Shown here piece by piece: positions 16,443 through 25,670 of a stretch of DNA of 64,000 nt (its first letter is position 1; every line of letters begins with the position of its first letter). Source of the stretch: Streptomyces sp. (GTDB taxonomy: Bacteria > Actinomycetota > Actinomycetes > Streptomycetales > Streptomycetaceae); NCBI RefSeq assembly GCF_019510245.1, contig NZ_JAEKKT010000144.1:1-64000 (forward strand), given 5' to 3'. The position numbers and the translations under genes are program-made. The notes under the pieces are model-generated. The model was not told the origin of the DNA. It saw nothing but the letters and a program-made list of their open reading frames with translations, and did no database searches.

Positions 16443-17663
16443 GTGACCGACACCAGCGACACCCGACCCGCCGACAGGGAAGCGCAGGCTCCGCGGCGGA
16501 GCCGACTGCACCGCCTGATGCGCTACATCCCCCTGATCGCCCCCGTCCTGCTGTGGACCGTGCCCTGCTGGGTGCTCCTGTACACCGGCCAGCACTGGCC
16601 GCTGCCGGTCTCGTCGGGCGGCACCGCCCTGTTCGCCCTCGGCCTCGTCGGCATGCCGCTCGCGATGGTGCGCGGCCACGGCCGGCGCCAGCAGGACCGG
16701 GCGGCGATCCTCGGTGACACCCTGCTGGGCACCAGCTGGGTCCTGTTCACCTGGTCCGTCCTGCTCGGCGTCCTCCTGCGGCTCGCCCTGACCGTGGCCG
16801 GCGTCGGCACGGGCCAGGACCGGGCCCGCATCGTCACGTGGGCCGTCCTCGGCACCACCGCCGTACTGCTCGCCTGGGGGTACGCCGAGGCCCGCCGCGT
16901 GCCGCGCGTGCGCCGGCTGGACGTGCGACTCCCCCGGCTGGGCGCCGGGTTGGACGGCCTGCGCGTCGCCCTCATCACCGACACCCACTACGGCCCGCTC
17001 GACCGCGCCCGGTGGTCGGCACGGGTGTGCGAGACGGTGAACACCCTGGAGGCCGACCTGGTCTGCCACACCGGCGACATCGCGGACGGCACCGCCGAAC
17101 GCCGCCGCGCCCAGGCCGTCCCGCTCGGCACCGTGCGGGCGACCCGGGCCCGGGTCTACGTCACCGGCAACCACGAGTACTACAGCGAGGCCCAGGGCTG
17201 GGTCGACCTGATGGACGAGCTGGGCTGGGAGCCGCTGCGCAACCGCCACCTGCTGCTCGAACGCGGCGGCGACACCCTCGTGGTCGCCGGCGTGGACGAC
17301 GTCACCGCCGAGTCCTCCGGCCTGGCGGGCCACCGCGCCCACCTCGCCGGAGCCCTGAACGGCGCCGACCCCGACCTGCCCGTCCTGCTCCTGGCGCACC
17401 AGCCCAAGTTCGTCGACCGGGCGGCAGCCCACGGTGTCGACCTCCAGCTCTCCGGCCACACCCACGGCGGCCAGATCTGGCCCTTCCACCACCTGGTCCG
17501 GATCGACCAGCCCGCCCTCGCCGGCCTCAGCCGCCACGGCACCCGCACCCTCCTCTACACCAGCCGCGGCACCGGCTTCTGGGGCCCGCCGTTCCGCGTC
17601 TTCGCGCCCAGCGAGATCACCCTCCTCGTGCTCCGCGCCCCGGACCGGCCCACCTCGCCGTAG
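16443..17663 (+). CDS. Membrane-anchored calcineurin-like metallophosphoesterase
   Basis: A 406-aa protein. Residues 25-165 contain about four transmembrane segments (from YIPLIAPVLLWTVPCWVLLY onward). The C-terminal 230 residues are a metallophosphoesterase domain with ITDTHYG (D-x-H), CHTGDIADG (G-D), YVTGNHEYYS (G-N-H-E), LLLAHQPKF and LSGHTHGGQIWP (G-H-x-H). All metal ligands of the YkuE/YaeI-like type are present. It probably hydrolyses a phosphoester, possibly of a lipid or nucleotide, at the membrane. The GTG at 16443 follows GAGAGGGGAAGC, a good ribosome-binding site. It appears monocistronic. Confidence 0.9.
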   Translation: MTDTSDTRPADREAQAPRRSRLHRLMRYIPLIAPVLLWTVPCWVLLYTGQHWPLPVSSGGTALFALGLVGMPLAMVRGHGRRQQDRAAILGDTLLGTSWVLFTWSVLLGVLLRLALTVAGVGTGQDRARIVTWAVLGTTAVLLAWGYAEARRVPRVRRLDVRLPRLGAGLDGLRVALITDTHYGPLDRARWSARVCETVNTLEADLVCHTGDIADGTAERRRAQAVPLGTVRATRARVYVTGNHEYYSEAQGWVDLMDELGWEPLRNRHLLLERGGDTLVVAGVDDVTAESSGLAGHRAHLAGALNGADPDLPVLLLAHQPKFVDRAAAHGVDLQLSGHTHGGQIWPFHHLVRIDQPALAGLSRHGTRTLLYTSRGTGFWGPPFRVFAPSEITLLVLRAPDRPTSP

Positions 17664-17953
17664 CACCGGGCGGGCGCGCAGTCCCGGGGCCCGGGGACGA
17701 GGACCGCCACGCCGGTGCCGTGGCCGGCCAGAAGCGCGAGGCCGTCCTCCCGCCCTGCCCTCGGGCCGCGGGTCCACGCCGAGGTCAGGGCACGGCAGCG
17801 CGGTCCGGGGCGGCCCGGCCTCCCCGGATCCGTGGGACCGGACGCAGGAAACCGGGCGGGGAGAACAGGATCACGCCTGTAGCTTTCCCTCTTGGGAACT
17901 CAAGATCTCCCTCCCAACTCCCGTTGTCCCACGAGTACTTCGACGAGGCCTGC

Positions 17954-19288
17954 ATGTCCAACCCCCCATCCTCCGTCCGTACCACCGCTCGGCACCGCAA
18001 GGCGAGAACCGTCCACCCCGCCTTCCGCCGGGTCGCCGTCGTCGCCGTCACCGCCCCCATCGCCGGAACGATCCTCTTCGGCACGACCGCCTTCGCCGCC
18101 GACAAGACCGCCGCCAAGACCACGGCCAGGAAACTCGACCCCGCCGAGCAGAAGATCGCGGCCAATCTAGACACGCGCGTCCAGGACACCCGCCTCGGCT
18201 CCACGCTGAGCGGCGTCGTCATCGACGCCGCGTCCGACAAGGCCGTCTGGGGCCACGACGCGACCACCGCGCTGATGCCCGCGTCCAACACCAAACTCGG
18301 CACCGCCACCGCCGCGTTGACGGTGCTCGGCCCCGGCCACCGTTTCACCACCAAGGCCGTCTACGGCAACGGCACGCTCACTCTCGTGGGCGGCGGTGAC
18401 CGCACCCTGACCAGCGCCGACCTCGAGGCGATGGCGAAGACCGCCGTCGCGGGACTCAAGGCCGCCGGTCTCACCTCGGTCAAGGTCCAGGTCGACGACA
18501 GCCTCTTCCCCGAGCCCACGCTCGCGACCGGCTGGAACGACGGCTACTACCCGGACTCCGTCGCACCGGTGCGGGCACTGGTGGTCGACGGCCACCAGGT
18601 CACGGACACGTCGCTGGACGCGGGCCAGGTCTTCGCCGGGTTCCTCGCCCAGCAGGGCGTCACGGTCACGGGCGACGTCACCCGCGGCTCGGCCGCGAAG
18701 GGCGACGTGCCGGTCGCCCGGCACCAGTCCGGCAGACTGTCCGCCATCGTGGAGCACATGCTCAAGGTGAGCGACAACGACATCGCCGAGACCCTGCTGC
18801 GGATGACCGCGATCGGCGCCGACCGGCGGCCGACCTTCGAGGACGGCACGGCGGTCGTACGCGAGGTGCTCCGCGGGTACGGCGTCTCGCTGGTCAACTA
18901 CGAGATCCACGACGGCAGCGGGCTGTCCCGCGCCAACCGCATCCCGGCCCGGAGCATCGCCGACATCCTCGACGTCGCCGACGACGCACGCAACGCCAAG
19001 ACCCTCAGGTACATCATCGACGGCCTGCCCGTCGCCGGAGAGGCCGGCTCCACCCTGGGTCCCGAATGGGGCCGCTTCGACACCGCCGACTCGCAGTGCG
19101 CCGTCGGCAAGGTGCAGGCGAAGACGGGCACGCTCACCGGTGCGATCGCACTGAGCGGGCTGACCAAGGCCGCGGACGGGCGCTGGAAGATCTTCTCCTT
19201 CATCGAGAACAACTCCACCGCCGACCCGGCCGCCACCAAGGACGCCCTCGACGGCCTCGCGGCCACCGTCAACGGCTGCTGGGCGTAA
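17954..19288 (+). CDS. dacB: D-alanyl-D-alanine carboxypeptidase/endopeptidase (PBP4, DacB type)
   Basis: A 444-aa class C penicillin-binding protein. An N-terminal signal peptide (hydrophobic around residues 27-47, AFA-A cleavage motif) exports it. The catalytic Ser-x-x-Lys is SNTK at 111-114, the second motif is Ser-Asp-Asn in KVSDNDIAE, and the third is KTG in AKTGTLTG near the C-terminus. Between the first two motifs lies the insertion domain typical of PBP4-type enzymes. It trims or cleaves peptidoglycan peptide cross-links. The ATG at 17954 precedes a basic stretch and hydrophobic core as expected. It stands alone, followed by a PAP2 phosphatase on the same strand. Confidence 0.92.
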   Translation: MSNPPSSVRTTARHRKARTVHPAFRRVAVVAVTAPIAGTILFGTTAFAADKTAAKTTARKLDPAEQKIAANLDTRVQDTRLGSTLSGVVIDAASDKAVWGHDATTALMPASNTKLGTATAALTVLGPGHRFTTKAVYGNGTLTLVGGGDRTLTSADLEAMAKTAVAGLKAAGLTSVKVQVDDSLFPEPTLATGWNDGYYPDSVAPVRALVVDGHQVTDTSLDAGQVFAGFLAQQGVTVTGDVTRGSAAKGDVPVARHQSGRLSAIVEHMLKVSDNDIAETLLRMTAIGADRRPTFEDGTAVVREVLRGYGVSLVNYEIHDGSGLSRANRIPARSIADILDVADDARNAKTLRYIIDGLPVAGEAGSTLGPEWGRFDTADSQCAVGKVQAKTGTLTGAIALSGLTKAADGRWKIFSFIENNSTADPAATKDALDGLAATVNGCWA

Positions 19289-19532
19289 GGCCCTCGGTCT
19301 GCGCCCCTCCGGAAGTGGCCACGTGCCTGAGTGCGGGCGGCACACGGGGAGTCGGGGGACGGGGGAGGCGCGCAGACTGCCGAGGTCCAGCGCCGCGTTG
19401 GTGCCGTCCGGTGCCGAACCGGGCCGGCCGGCGGCGCCTGGACTGCGACGTCGTCCGCCCCGTCCGGCCACCCGCCCGACGTGGGACGGCTATGGTCGCT
19501 GGAGGGGGAGCGGACACGACGGGGGGCTCACG

Positions 19533-20264
19533 TTGGATCGCCTGGCAGGAGCGGACGTGGAAGTCGGGCCGGCCCGCTCCGCGGGGCGAACGGTGCTGCC
19601 CTCGGCACTGCGCCGGTGGCTCGGGCCGATCGCGGTGCTCGCCGCGCTGGTGGTCGTCGTCCTCGGGGTCCGGTACGCCGGACACAGCGAGCCCGGCCGG
19701 GTGGACCGGTGGATCGTCCCGCCGACGGCGGACAGTGTGCGGCCGCCGTGGCGGCACGTCGCCCTGGCCCTGGACTTCCTGGGGGAACCCGCGGGATCGA
19801 CGATGGTGATCGTGGCCTGCGTGGCCGGCTGCCTGCTGCTCCGGCGGCCCCGCGCGGCGGTGCTCGTCGCCGCCGGCACCGGCCTGACGGTGGGGACGAC
19901 CACGCTGCTCAAGCACGTGGTGGGGCGCACCATCCACGGCCCGGGCAACCTGTCCTACCCGAGTGGGCACACCGCGTTCTTCACCGCTCTCGCCCTCATG
20001 GCGGCGCTGCTCGCGACCGGCCGGCTCGGCCTCGGCACGGCGGCCGGCACCTCACTCGTGCTCGCCGCCTCGCTGGCCGCCGGCGCCGCCATGGGCTGGG
20101 CGGAGGTCCGCCTGGGCGCGCACTACCCGACCGACGCCCTCGGCGGCTGGTGCACCGCGCTGGCGGTGATACCGGCGACCGCGTGGCTGGTCGACCGCAT
20201 GGCCGACCGCACGGCTGACGCCATGGCCGACCGGGTGGCCGGCCAGACGGGGGCGGACGCCTGA
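19533..20264 (+). CDS. PAP2-superfamily membrane phosphatase
   Basis: A protein of about 243 aa with several transmembrane helices and the complete PAP2 signature: K-x6-R in LLKHVVGRTIHG, PSGHT in LSYPSGHTAFF, and R-x5-H-x3-D in EVRLGAHYPTDALGG. It should dephosphorylate a membrane lipid phosphate such as phosphatidate or undecaprenyl diphosphate on the outer face of the membrane. The TTG at 19533, just after GGGGGGCTCACG, has the best ribosome-binding site; a GTG at 19557 is an alternative. It converges on the exopolysaccharide locus. Confidence 0.85.
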   Translation: MDRLAGADVEVGPARSAGRTVLPSALRRWLGPIAVLAALVVVVLGVRYAGHSEPGRVDRWIVPPTADSVRPPWRHVALALDFLGEPAGSTMVIVACVAGCLLLRRPRAAVLVAAGTGLTVGTTTLLKHVVGRTIHGPGNLSYPSGHTAFFTALALMAALLATGRLGLGTAAGTSLVLAASLAAGAAMGWAEVRLGAHYPTDALGGWCTALAVIPATAWLVDRMADRTADAMADRVAGQTGADA

Positions 20265-20267
20265 CAC

Positions 20268-20285
20268 CGGCGCGTGGGGGCGCCG
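20268..20285. terminator. Hairpin between converging PAP2 and aminotransferase genes
   Basis: CGGCGC (20268-20273) and GCGCCG (20280-20285) around a six-base loop in a 32-bp gap between convergent genes. It probably serves both transcripts. Confidence 0.5.
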
Positions 20286-20296
20286 CTCACGTCACG

Positions 20297-21631
20297 TCAC
20301 GCCAGGCGGCGGAACACGGGCTTCACGGCCCGTCCGGCCAGCCAGACGGTGGGGTCGGCGGCTTCCAGCGCCTTCCGGTACACCGCACATGCCTCGGCCA
20401 CCACGTCGACGGTGCGGTCGATGTCCGCCTCCTCGAGGGCGCTGCTCACCACGAACGACGGGGCGAGCACCCCGCCCTCGAGGAGCCGGCGCAGGAACAG
20501 GGTGCGGTACTGCTGCGAGGGCCGCAGGTTCTCGTCGAGGGTGGCGAAGACCAGGTTGCTGGCCCGGCCCCGGACGACGACGTGGTCGCCGACGCCCGCG
20601 GCGGCCGCGGCGTCGCGGACACCGGCGGCCAGCCGTTCGCCGAGGGCGTGCAGGCGTGCGGTCACGCCCTCCTCGACATAGGTGGCCTGCACGGCCATCG
20701 CGGCCGCCAGGGAGTGCGTCTCCGCGCCGTGCGTGGTGGACAGCAGGAACACCCGGTCACCGGAATCGCGCAGTCCGCCCCGTTCCATCAGGCCGCGTCG
20801 CCCGGCCAGCGCGGAGACGGCGAATCCGTTGCCCAGCGCCTTGCCGAACGTGGAGAGGTCGGGGACGACGCCGTACAGGCCCTGAGCACCGGCCTCGGAC
20901 CAGCGGAAGCCGGTGATCATCTCGTCGAAGACCAGCACGCAGCCGTGCCGGTCGGCCAGGTCGCGCAGGCCGGCGAGGTAGCCGGGCGGCGGCTCGGACT
21001 GGGTGGCGGGTTCGAGGATCAGGCAGGCGATCTCGTCCTGGTACCGCGTGAGCAGCTCCTCCGTGGCGGCCAGGTCTCCGTAGGGGAAGGAGACGGTGAG
21101 CTCGGTGGTCGCCGCCGGGATGCCGGCGCTCATCGGCGTGGTGCCGATGAACCAGTCGTCGACGGAGAAGAACGGGTGGTCGGCGCAGAGGGCCACCCGG
21201 GAGCGTCCCGTGACGGCGCGGGCGAGCCGCACCGCGGCGGTGGTGGCGTCGGAGCCGTTCTTCGCGAACTTCACCATGTCGGCGGTCGGCACCGTGGCCA
21301 GGAAGCGTTCGGCGGCCTCGAGCTCGACGATGGACGGCCGGACGAAGTTGCTGCCGCGGTCGAGTTCCCGCCGTACCGCCTCGACCACGCGCGGGTGGGC
21401 GTGGCCGAGGCTGACCGACCGCAGGCCCGAGCCGTACTCGATGTAGCGGTTGCCGTCGACGTCCCACACGTGGGCACCGCTGCCGTGGCTGATGACCGGG
21501 GCCAGGTTCTCGGGGTACTGGTCGTCGCCCTTGGCGTAGGTGTGCGCGCCCCCTGGGATCAGAGCGTGCAGCCGCTCGTTGGCCTGCCGCGAGCGGGGCA
21601 GGAGGAACCCATCGGTTTCTTGGGTGTGCAC
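20297..21631 (-). CDS. Class III aminotransferase, glutamate-1-semialdehyde aminomutase-like
   Basis: A 444-aa PLP enzyme. The PLP site is visible in KNGSDATTAAVRLAR (cofactor phosphate binding), VFDEMITGFRWSEAG (Asp contacting the pyridine nitrogen) and STFGKALGNGF (Schiff-base Lys). As the last gene of the exopolysaccharide operon it is probably not the tetrapyrrole enzyme. More likely it aminates a keto sugar or another precursor. It starts at a GTG seven bases after the RmlC-like stop, with GATGAGG upstream. Confidence 0.88.
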   Translation of the reverse strand: MHTQETDGFLLPRSRQANERLHALIPGGAHTYAKGDDQYPENLAPVISHGSGAHVWDVDGNRYIEYGSGLRSVSLGHAHPRVVEAVRRELDRGSNFVRPSIVELEAAERFLATVPTADMVKFAKNGSDATTAAVRLARAVTGRSRVALCADHPFFSVDDWFIGTTPMSAGIPAATTELTVSFPYGDLAATEELLTRYQDEIACLILEPATQSEPPPGYLAGLRDLADRHGCVLVFDEMITGFRWSEAGAQGLYGVVPDLSTFGKALGNGFAVSALAGRRGLMERGGLRDSGDRVFLLSTTHGAETHSLAAAMAVQATYVEEGVTARLHALGERLAAGVRDAAAAAGVGDHVVVRGRASNLVFATLDENLRPSQQYRTLFLRRLLEGGVLAPSFVVSSALEEADIDRTVDVVAEACAVYRKALEAADPTVWLAGRAVKPVFRRLA

Positions 21632-21638
21632 GCCGACC

Positions 21639-22190
21639 TCATCTTTCTCGGTGCTTCAGGACCTCGGCGAGGCTCGGCGCCTCCCGGTCCCGCTGGGACA
21701 TCGACGTGACCGGCCGCGGCCAGGGAATGGCGAGTTCCGGGTCGTCGTAGGCGATCGTCACGTCCTCGGACGGATCGTGCTGACGGTCAATACGGTAAGA
21801 GGTGTCCGCGATTTCGGTAAGAGCCTGGAAGCCGTGCGCGCATCCCGCCGGGATGTACACGGTCTTCTGCGTCTCGCCGGAGAGCTCGAAGAAGGCCCGG
21901 CCCAGGTACGTCGGCGAGTCGGGCCGCAGGTCCACGACGACGTCGAAGATCTGCCCGTACGAGCACCGCACCAGCTTGGCCTCGCCGGCGCCGGAGCGCA
22001 GGTGCAGGCCGCGCAGCACGCCGCGGACCGAGCGGGACACGCTGTCCTGGACGAAGGCGTCCGGGTCGAGGCCCACCGAGCGGACCACGTCGGCGTCGAA
22101 GGTGCGGCAGAAGAAGCCGCGTTCGTCGGCGTACGGCGTCGGCTCGAACAGGAACGCGCCGGCGATCTCCGGGACTTCGGTCGCTTTCAT
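21639..22190 (-). CDS. RmlC-like nucleotide-sugar epimerase
   Basis: A 183-aa cupin of the dTDP-4-dehydrorhamnose 3,5-epimerase family. DERGFFCRTFDAD (residues 23-35), VRGVLRGLHLRSG with the catalytic-type His, and GCAHGFQALTE are in place. The tyrosine pair usually found before A-P-E in RmlC aligns by eye with Gln-His, so the catalytic Tyr of classical 3,5-epimerases may be missing. That would suggest a single-position epimerase or another activity. With the cytidylyltransferase at 28611 it probably works on a CDP-sugar. ATGA overlap with the pyruvyltransferase gene. Confidence 0.85.
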   Translation of the reverse strand: MKATEVPEIAGAFLFEPTPYADERGFFCRTFDADVVRSVGLDPDAFVQDSVSRSVRGVLRGLHLRSGAGEAKLVRCSYGQIFDVVVDLRPDSPTYLGRAFFELSGETQKTVYIPAGCAHGFQALTEIADTSYRIDRQHDPSEDVTIAYDDPELAIPWPRPVTSMSQRDREAPSLAEVLKHRER

Positions 22191-23419
22191 GAAGCCTTCC
22201 GTGGGGCGTGGGTGTGGTCGTCCGCCGGGAACAGGGTCGCGGTCAGGGCGGTGAACTGCTCGGCGAGTTGCTGTGCGGCGACCCGGTTCCGCGCGGCGAG
22301 GGTCTGCCGCAGCTCCGCCGCGTGCTTCTCCAGGTCCCGGAACTGTTCGAGGAGCCGGTCGGCGTCGACCTCGCGGGCGGGATGGCAGTACGCGCCCAGG
22401 CCCATGCGGTCCATGAGGGCGTCGCTCTTCGCCGCGTAGCAGAGGGCGAGCACGGGCGTTCCGGTCTTCAGCGCGCAGATCAGGTTGTGGTAGCGGACGG
22501 CCACCACGGTGTCGGCGGCCGCCATCTCGTTCATCAGGTCGGCCAGTGAGGCCGGTTCGGCCGCGGTGACCAGCGGGGAGTCGACGGCGTCGAGGATGGC
22601 GGCGACCACCGACAGGTCGCACTGGTCGCCGGTGAGGAGCCGCACGGGCCTGCCCTCCTCGACCAGCGTGCGGACGAACCTGATCGTCCCGTCGAGGTAG
22701 CGCCGGTGGATCTCGTCGGCGCGGGCGCGGTCGTCGTTGCCGCCGTGGAAGTCCATGACGCCGAGGCAGACGCGGCCCGGCGTGCCGGTGGGCGCGCCCG
22801 CCTGTGGTGTCGGGAGGGAGAACGCCAGGTCGGGGTAGACCTCGTCACGGGCGGTGTCGACGCCCATCGCGCGCATCGCGTCCCGGGACTGGCCGTCCCG
22901 GTACGACCGGTACGCGGCGAGCCGGGCCGACCAGCGCACCAGGGCGCGGGTGGGGCGGCTCCTGATCTCGGCGGCGCCGACGCTGACCAGCGCGACCCGG
23001 GTGCCGAGCAGCCGACCGCTCGCGCACAGCAGGAACAGCGCGTACGGGAAGCCCCACGGCCGCAGCGGCAGGGTGGCCTCCAGGACGCCCATGCCGGGCA
23101 CGATCACCACGTCGTGCCGGCGTACCCAGGCGGCGGTGCGGAAGACGTCGACGAGTTTGCCGAGGCCCTTCGCCACGACCGCGCCCGCACGGGAGGCGGT
23201 CCGGTACTCGGCGCGGTTCCAGTGCAGTCGCGTGGCGGGGATCCCGAACCGGGCCGTCACCGCCTCGGGCCCGCCGCACAGCGCGTCCACGGCCGCGTCC
23301 GGGTGCTCGGCGCGGAGGTACCCGAGAACGGCTTCGAGCGACCCGTCGTTGCCGAGGTTGCCGGAGCCGAGCAGGCCGAACAACCCGACGCGCACCGGCG
23401 TTCCGTCCGCGGACGTCAT
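22187..23419 (-). CDS. Polysaccharide pyruvyl transferase family protein
   Basis: A 410-aa protein of the CsaB/WcaK-type family. The N-terminal motif VGLFGLLGSGNLGNDGSLEA (residues 10-29) binds the donor region, and the C-terminal half contains VAVRYHNLICALKTGTPVLALCY, the conserved R-x-H stretch. It would transfer pyruvate from phosphoenolpyruvate to form a ketal on a sugar of the repeat unit, adding negative charge. Four-base overlaps on both sides place it firmly in the operon. Confidence 0.88.
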   Translation of the reverse strand: MTSADGTPVRVGLFGLLGSGNLGNDGSLEAVLGYLRAEHPDAAVDALCGGPEAVTARFGIPATRLHWNRAEYRTASRAGAVVAKGLGKLVDVFRTAAWVRRHDVVIVPGMGVLEATLPLRPWGFPYALFLLCASGRLLGTRVALVSVGAAEIRSRPTRALVRWSARLAAYRSYRDGQSRDAMRAMGVDTARDEVYPDLAFSLPTPQAGAPTGTPGRVCLGVMDFHGGNDDRARADEIHRRYLDGTIRFVRTLVEEGRPVRLLTGDQCDLSVVAAILDAVDSPLVTAAEPASLADLMNEMAAADTVVAVRYHNLICALKTGTPVLALCYAAKSDALMDRMGLGAYCHPAREVDADRLLEQFRDLEKHAAELRQTLAARNRVAAQQLAEQFTALTATLFPADDHTHAPRKAS

Positions 23420-24366
23420 GCCCTGCCCCTCCCCTCGCGGCCGGCGACGAGGGCGTCGACGGAGACCGTGAGCAGGGCCGGGTCGACCGGGGCGCGGTCC
23501 TCGACCCGTTCGCCGGCGCCCGGCCGGACCCTGCTGGTCATCCATGCGGCCAGGTGCCGGTAGCACGCGCGCCGGTCGGCCGCGGACAGGGGCGCCCGCC
23601 GGATCGCCGAGGCGAAGCCCCAGACGTACTCGGCGAGCAGCCGGGGCGTCGAGTGCAGCAGGCCGGCCCGGCGCGGGTCCAGGTTGACGCACCGGGAGCG
23701 CTTGGACGGGTTCGCCCGCTCGGCGCGGGTCGGGTGGTCGCGGCGGAAGTAGAGCAGTTCCGGCACCTGGTGGAAGGGCCCGTGCAGGGTGATCTCGGCG
23801 ACGAACGTGCGGTCCGCGTGGTGGTAGCTGTCCATCGGCTTCACCCGGCGCAGCACGTCGGCCCGCATCACCCCGTAGAAGTCGTCGCCGCCCGGCTCGA
23901 ACAGGAGGCTGCGGAAGCGCTCCGGCGCGTGCGGCGAGCCGGTGGCGAGGGTGTACGCGTAGGGGACGGTCACCTGTCCGTCGCCGTCGATGACGGCCTG
24001 GTCGGTGTGGGCGAGGATCACGTCCGGCCGCTCGTCCAGCGCGTCCACGCAGCGCCGGAGCAGGTCGCGGCCGTAGAGGTCGTCGTGCGAGGCCCACTTG
24101 AACAGTTCGCCGCGGGACTCGGCGAACACGTGGTTGTGGTTCGGGGTGGCGCCGATGTTCCGGGGCAGCCGGTGGTACCGGATGCGGGAGTCCTGCGCCG
24201 CGTACTTGCGGCAGATGTCCTCGGTCCCGTCGGTCGAGGCGTTGTCGGAGACGACCAGTTCGAAGTCCTCGTAGGTCTGGCCGAGCAGGGCGTCGAACGA
24301 CTCGGCCAGGTATTCCTCGCCGTTGTACACGGGCAGGCCGATGCTCAGCCTGGGTCGGGCGGTCAT
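23416..24366 (-). CDS. Family 2 glycosyltransferase
   Basis: A 316-aa cytosolic GT-A enzyme. SIGLPVYNGEEYLAESFDALL (from residue 8), VVSDNASTDGTED and WASHDDLYGRD (D-D metal site) are the GT2 hallmarks. It adds one sugar of the repeat unit to the undecaprenyl-linked intermediate. The donor cannot be read from sequence. ATGA overlaps join it to the flippase upstream and the pyruvyltransferase downstream. Confidence 0.9.
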   Translation of the reverse strand: MTARPRLSIGLPVYNGEEYLAESFDALLGQTYEDFELVVSDNASTDGTEDICRKYAAQDSRIRYHRLPRNIGATPNHNHVFAESRGELFKWASHDDLYGRDLLRRCVDALDERPDVILAHTDQAVIDGDGQVTVPYAYTLATGSPHAPERFRSLLFEPGGDDFYGVMRADVLRRVKPMDSYHHADRTFVAEITLHGPFHQVPELLYFRRDHPTRAERANPSKRSRCVNLDPRRAGLLHSTPRLLAEYVWGFASAIRRAPLSAADRRACYRHLAAWMTSRVRPGAGERVEDRAPVDPALLTVSVDALVAGREGRGRA

Positions 24367-25670
24367 GAGGTCCTCACTTCGGGAACGGGGTTGTGGTGGT
24401 GCTCGCGCAGGGCGGACCGCAGTTGCAGCCACCAGAGGGCCGAGCCGCTGAGGGTCGCGGCGGCGACGCCCCAGGCCGAGCCGGCCGTGCCGCCGGCGGC
24501 CGCGCCGCCGAGCCCGCCGCCGACGTAGCAGGCGGAGGCGAACAGCTGGCAGCGCAGGCTGCGCCGGGCCGCGCCGAGGGCGCGCAGTCCGGCCGCCGCG
24601 CCGGTGCCGAGGCCCGCTCCCGCGACGCTGAGGGTGATCTGCACGACGAGGTGCGAGGAGGAGTGCCAGACGTCGCCGAGCGCCAGGTCGCCGAGCCGGT
24701 CCGGCATCAGCAGCAGCGCCGAGCCCCAGAGCAGCGCGCCTGCGGCTTGCCCGCCGCCCAGGAGGAGGCAGAACCTGCCCAGTTGGTGCGGGGCCCGGCG
24801 CAGCACCCGTGCCGCCTCCGGGACGGTGACCAGCGAGAGCCCCATCAGGACGGCGAGGAACGGGCCCATCAGGAGCTCAGCGCCCCGGATGGCGCCCACG
24901 GCGCCGACGCCGACGATCACGCCGACCCCGTACGCCCGCACCTGGCTGGCGCCGCTGAGGCTGACGTTCTCGACCAGGTACCGGTAGCCGAGGTCGCGCT
25001 GCTCGCGCAGCCAGCCGCGGGCCTCGGCCGTCCGGGGCCGGATGCCCGACTGGAGGTAGCCGTACCCCGCGGCCACCGTGGCGGACGCGCCCCAGGCGAG
25101 CACGAAGGCGGCGACGGTGTCCACGTGGGCCGCCACCACCAGCGCCGGGACCAGCGCGATGCCCCACACGACGTCGTTGACGAACGCCTTCCGCCCGGTG
25201 CCGGCCGCGAAGAACGCGAACCGCCAGGCGTCCTGGAGGAGCAGCCCCGGCAGCATGAGGCCCAGGGCGGCGAAGGCGGGCCCCACGCGGCCGCCGAGGC
25301 CGAGCCCGGCCGCCACGCACAGCACGCCGAGGGCCGAACCGACGCCGAGCGCGGTACCCGTCGACCGGGCCACCGCCCCGCGCCAGGAGGCCTCCGGCAC
25401 GCCGCTGAAGCGGACCACGAGCGGGTCGGTGGCCAGGCCCCGGGAGACGTTGAGCACCACGCCGTAGGTCACCCAGGCCAGGCTGAAGACACCGAACGCG
25501 GTCACCCCCAGCGAGCGGGCCACGTAGAGGCCCACCGCGAAGTTGCTGATGCTGGAGGCGGCCTGGTCGGCCAGGCCCCAGGACAGCCTGCCGACGAGGG
25601 CCCGCTTGGCGGACCCGGCCGGCAGCGCCGTCTTCTGCGGATTCTCCCCCTGGGTGGTCATGTGCGTCAT
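24363..25670 (-). CDS. Wzx-type polysaccharide flippase
   Basis: A 435-aa polytopic protein with about 12 hydrophobic helices, beginning with the family-typical WGLADQAASSISNFAVGLYVARSLG (residues 31-55). It should translocate undecaprenyl-diphosphate-linked repeat units across the membrane for the Wzy polymerase at 31878. The tail after the last helix is short and rich in His. ATG start overlapping the upstream TGA by four bases. The name rests on topology and context more than on motifs. Confidence 0.8.
   Translation of the reverse strand: MTHMTTQGENPQKTALPAGSAKRALVGRLSWGLADQAASSISNFAVGLYVARSLGVTAFGVFSLAWVTYGVVLNVSRGLATDPLVVRFSGVPEASWRGAVARSTGTALGVGSALGVLCVAAGLGLGGRVGPAFAALGLMLPGLLLQDAWRFAFFAAGTGRKAFVNDVVWGIALVPALVVAAHVDTVAAFVLAWGASATVAAGYGYLQSGIRPRTAEARGWLREQRDLGYRYLVENVSLSGASQVRAYGVGVIVGVGAVGAIRGAELLMGPFLAVLMGLSLVTVPEAARVLRRAPHQLGRFCLLLGGGQAAGALLWGSALLLMPDRLGDLALGDVWHSSSHLVVQITLSVAGAGLGTGAAAGLRALGAARRSLRCQLFASACYVGGGLGGAAAGGTAGSAWGVAAATLSGSALWWLQLRSALREHHHNPVPEVRTS

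Noticed and set aside
17706..17724. GCCACG-CCGGTGC... hairpin after the metallophosphoesterase gene
   Set aside because: Only six base pairs in a very GC-rich sequence; too weak to call a terminator.
17895..17925. GGAAC ... CGTT resembling a sigma-E promoter before dacB
   Set aside because: The spacer is about 22 bases, longer than the usual 16-18, so I do not claim it.
20297..21631. Glutamate-1-semialdehyde aminomutase (HemL) of tetrapyrrole synthesis
   Set aside because: Although the fold and motifs fit the superfamily, the gene ends an exopolysaccharide operon and no other tetrapyrrole gene is near, so a sugar-directed role is more likely.
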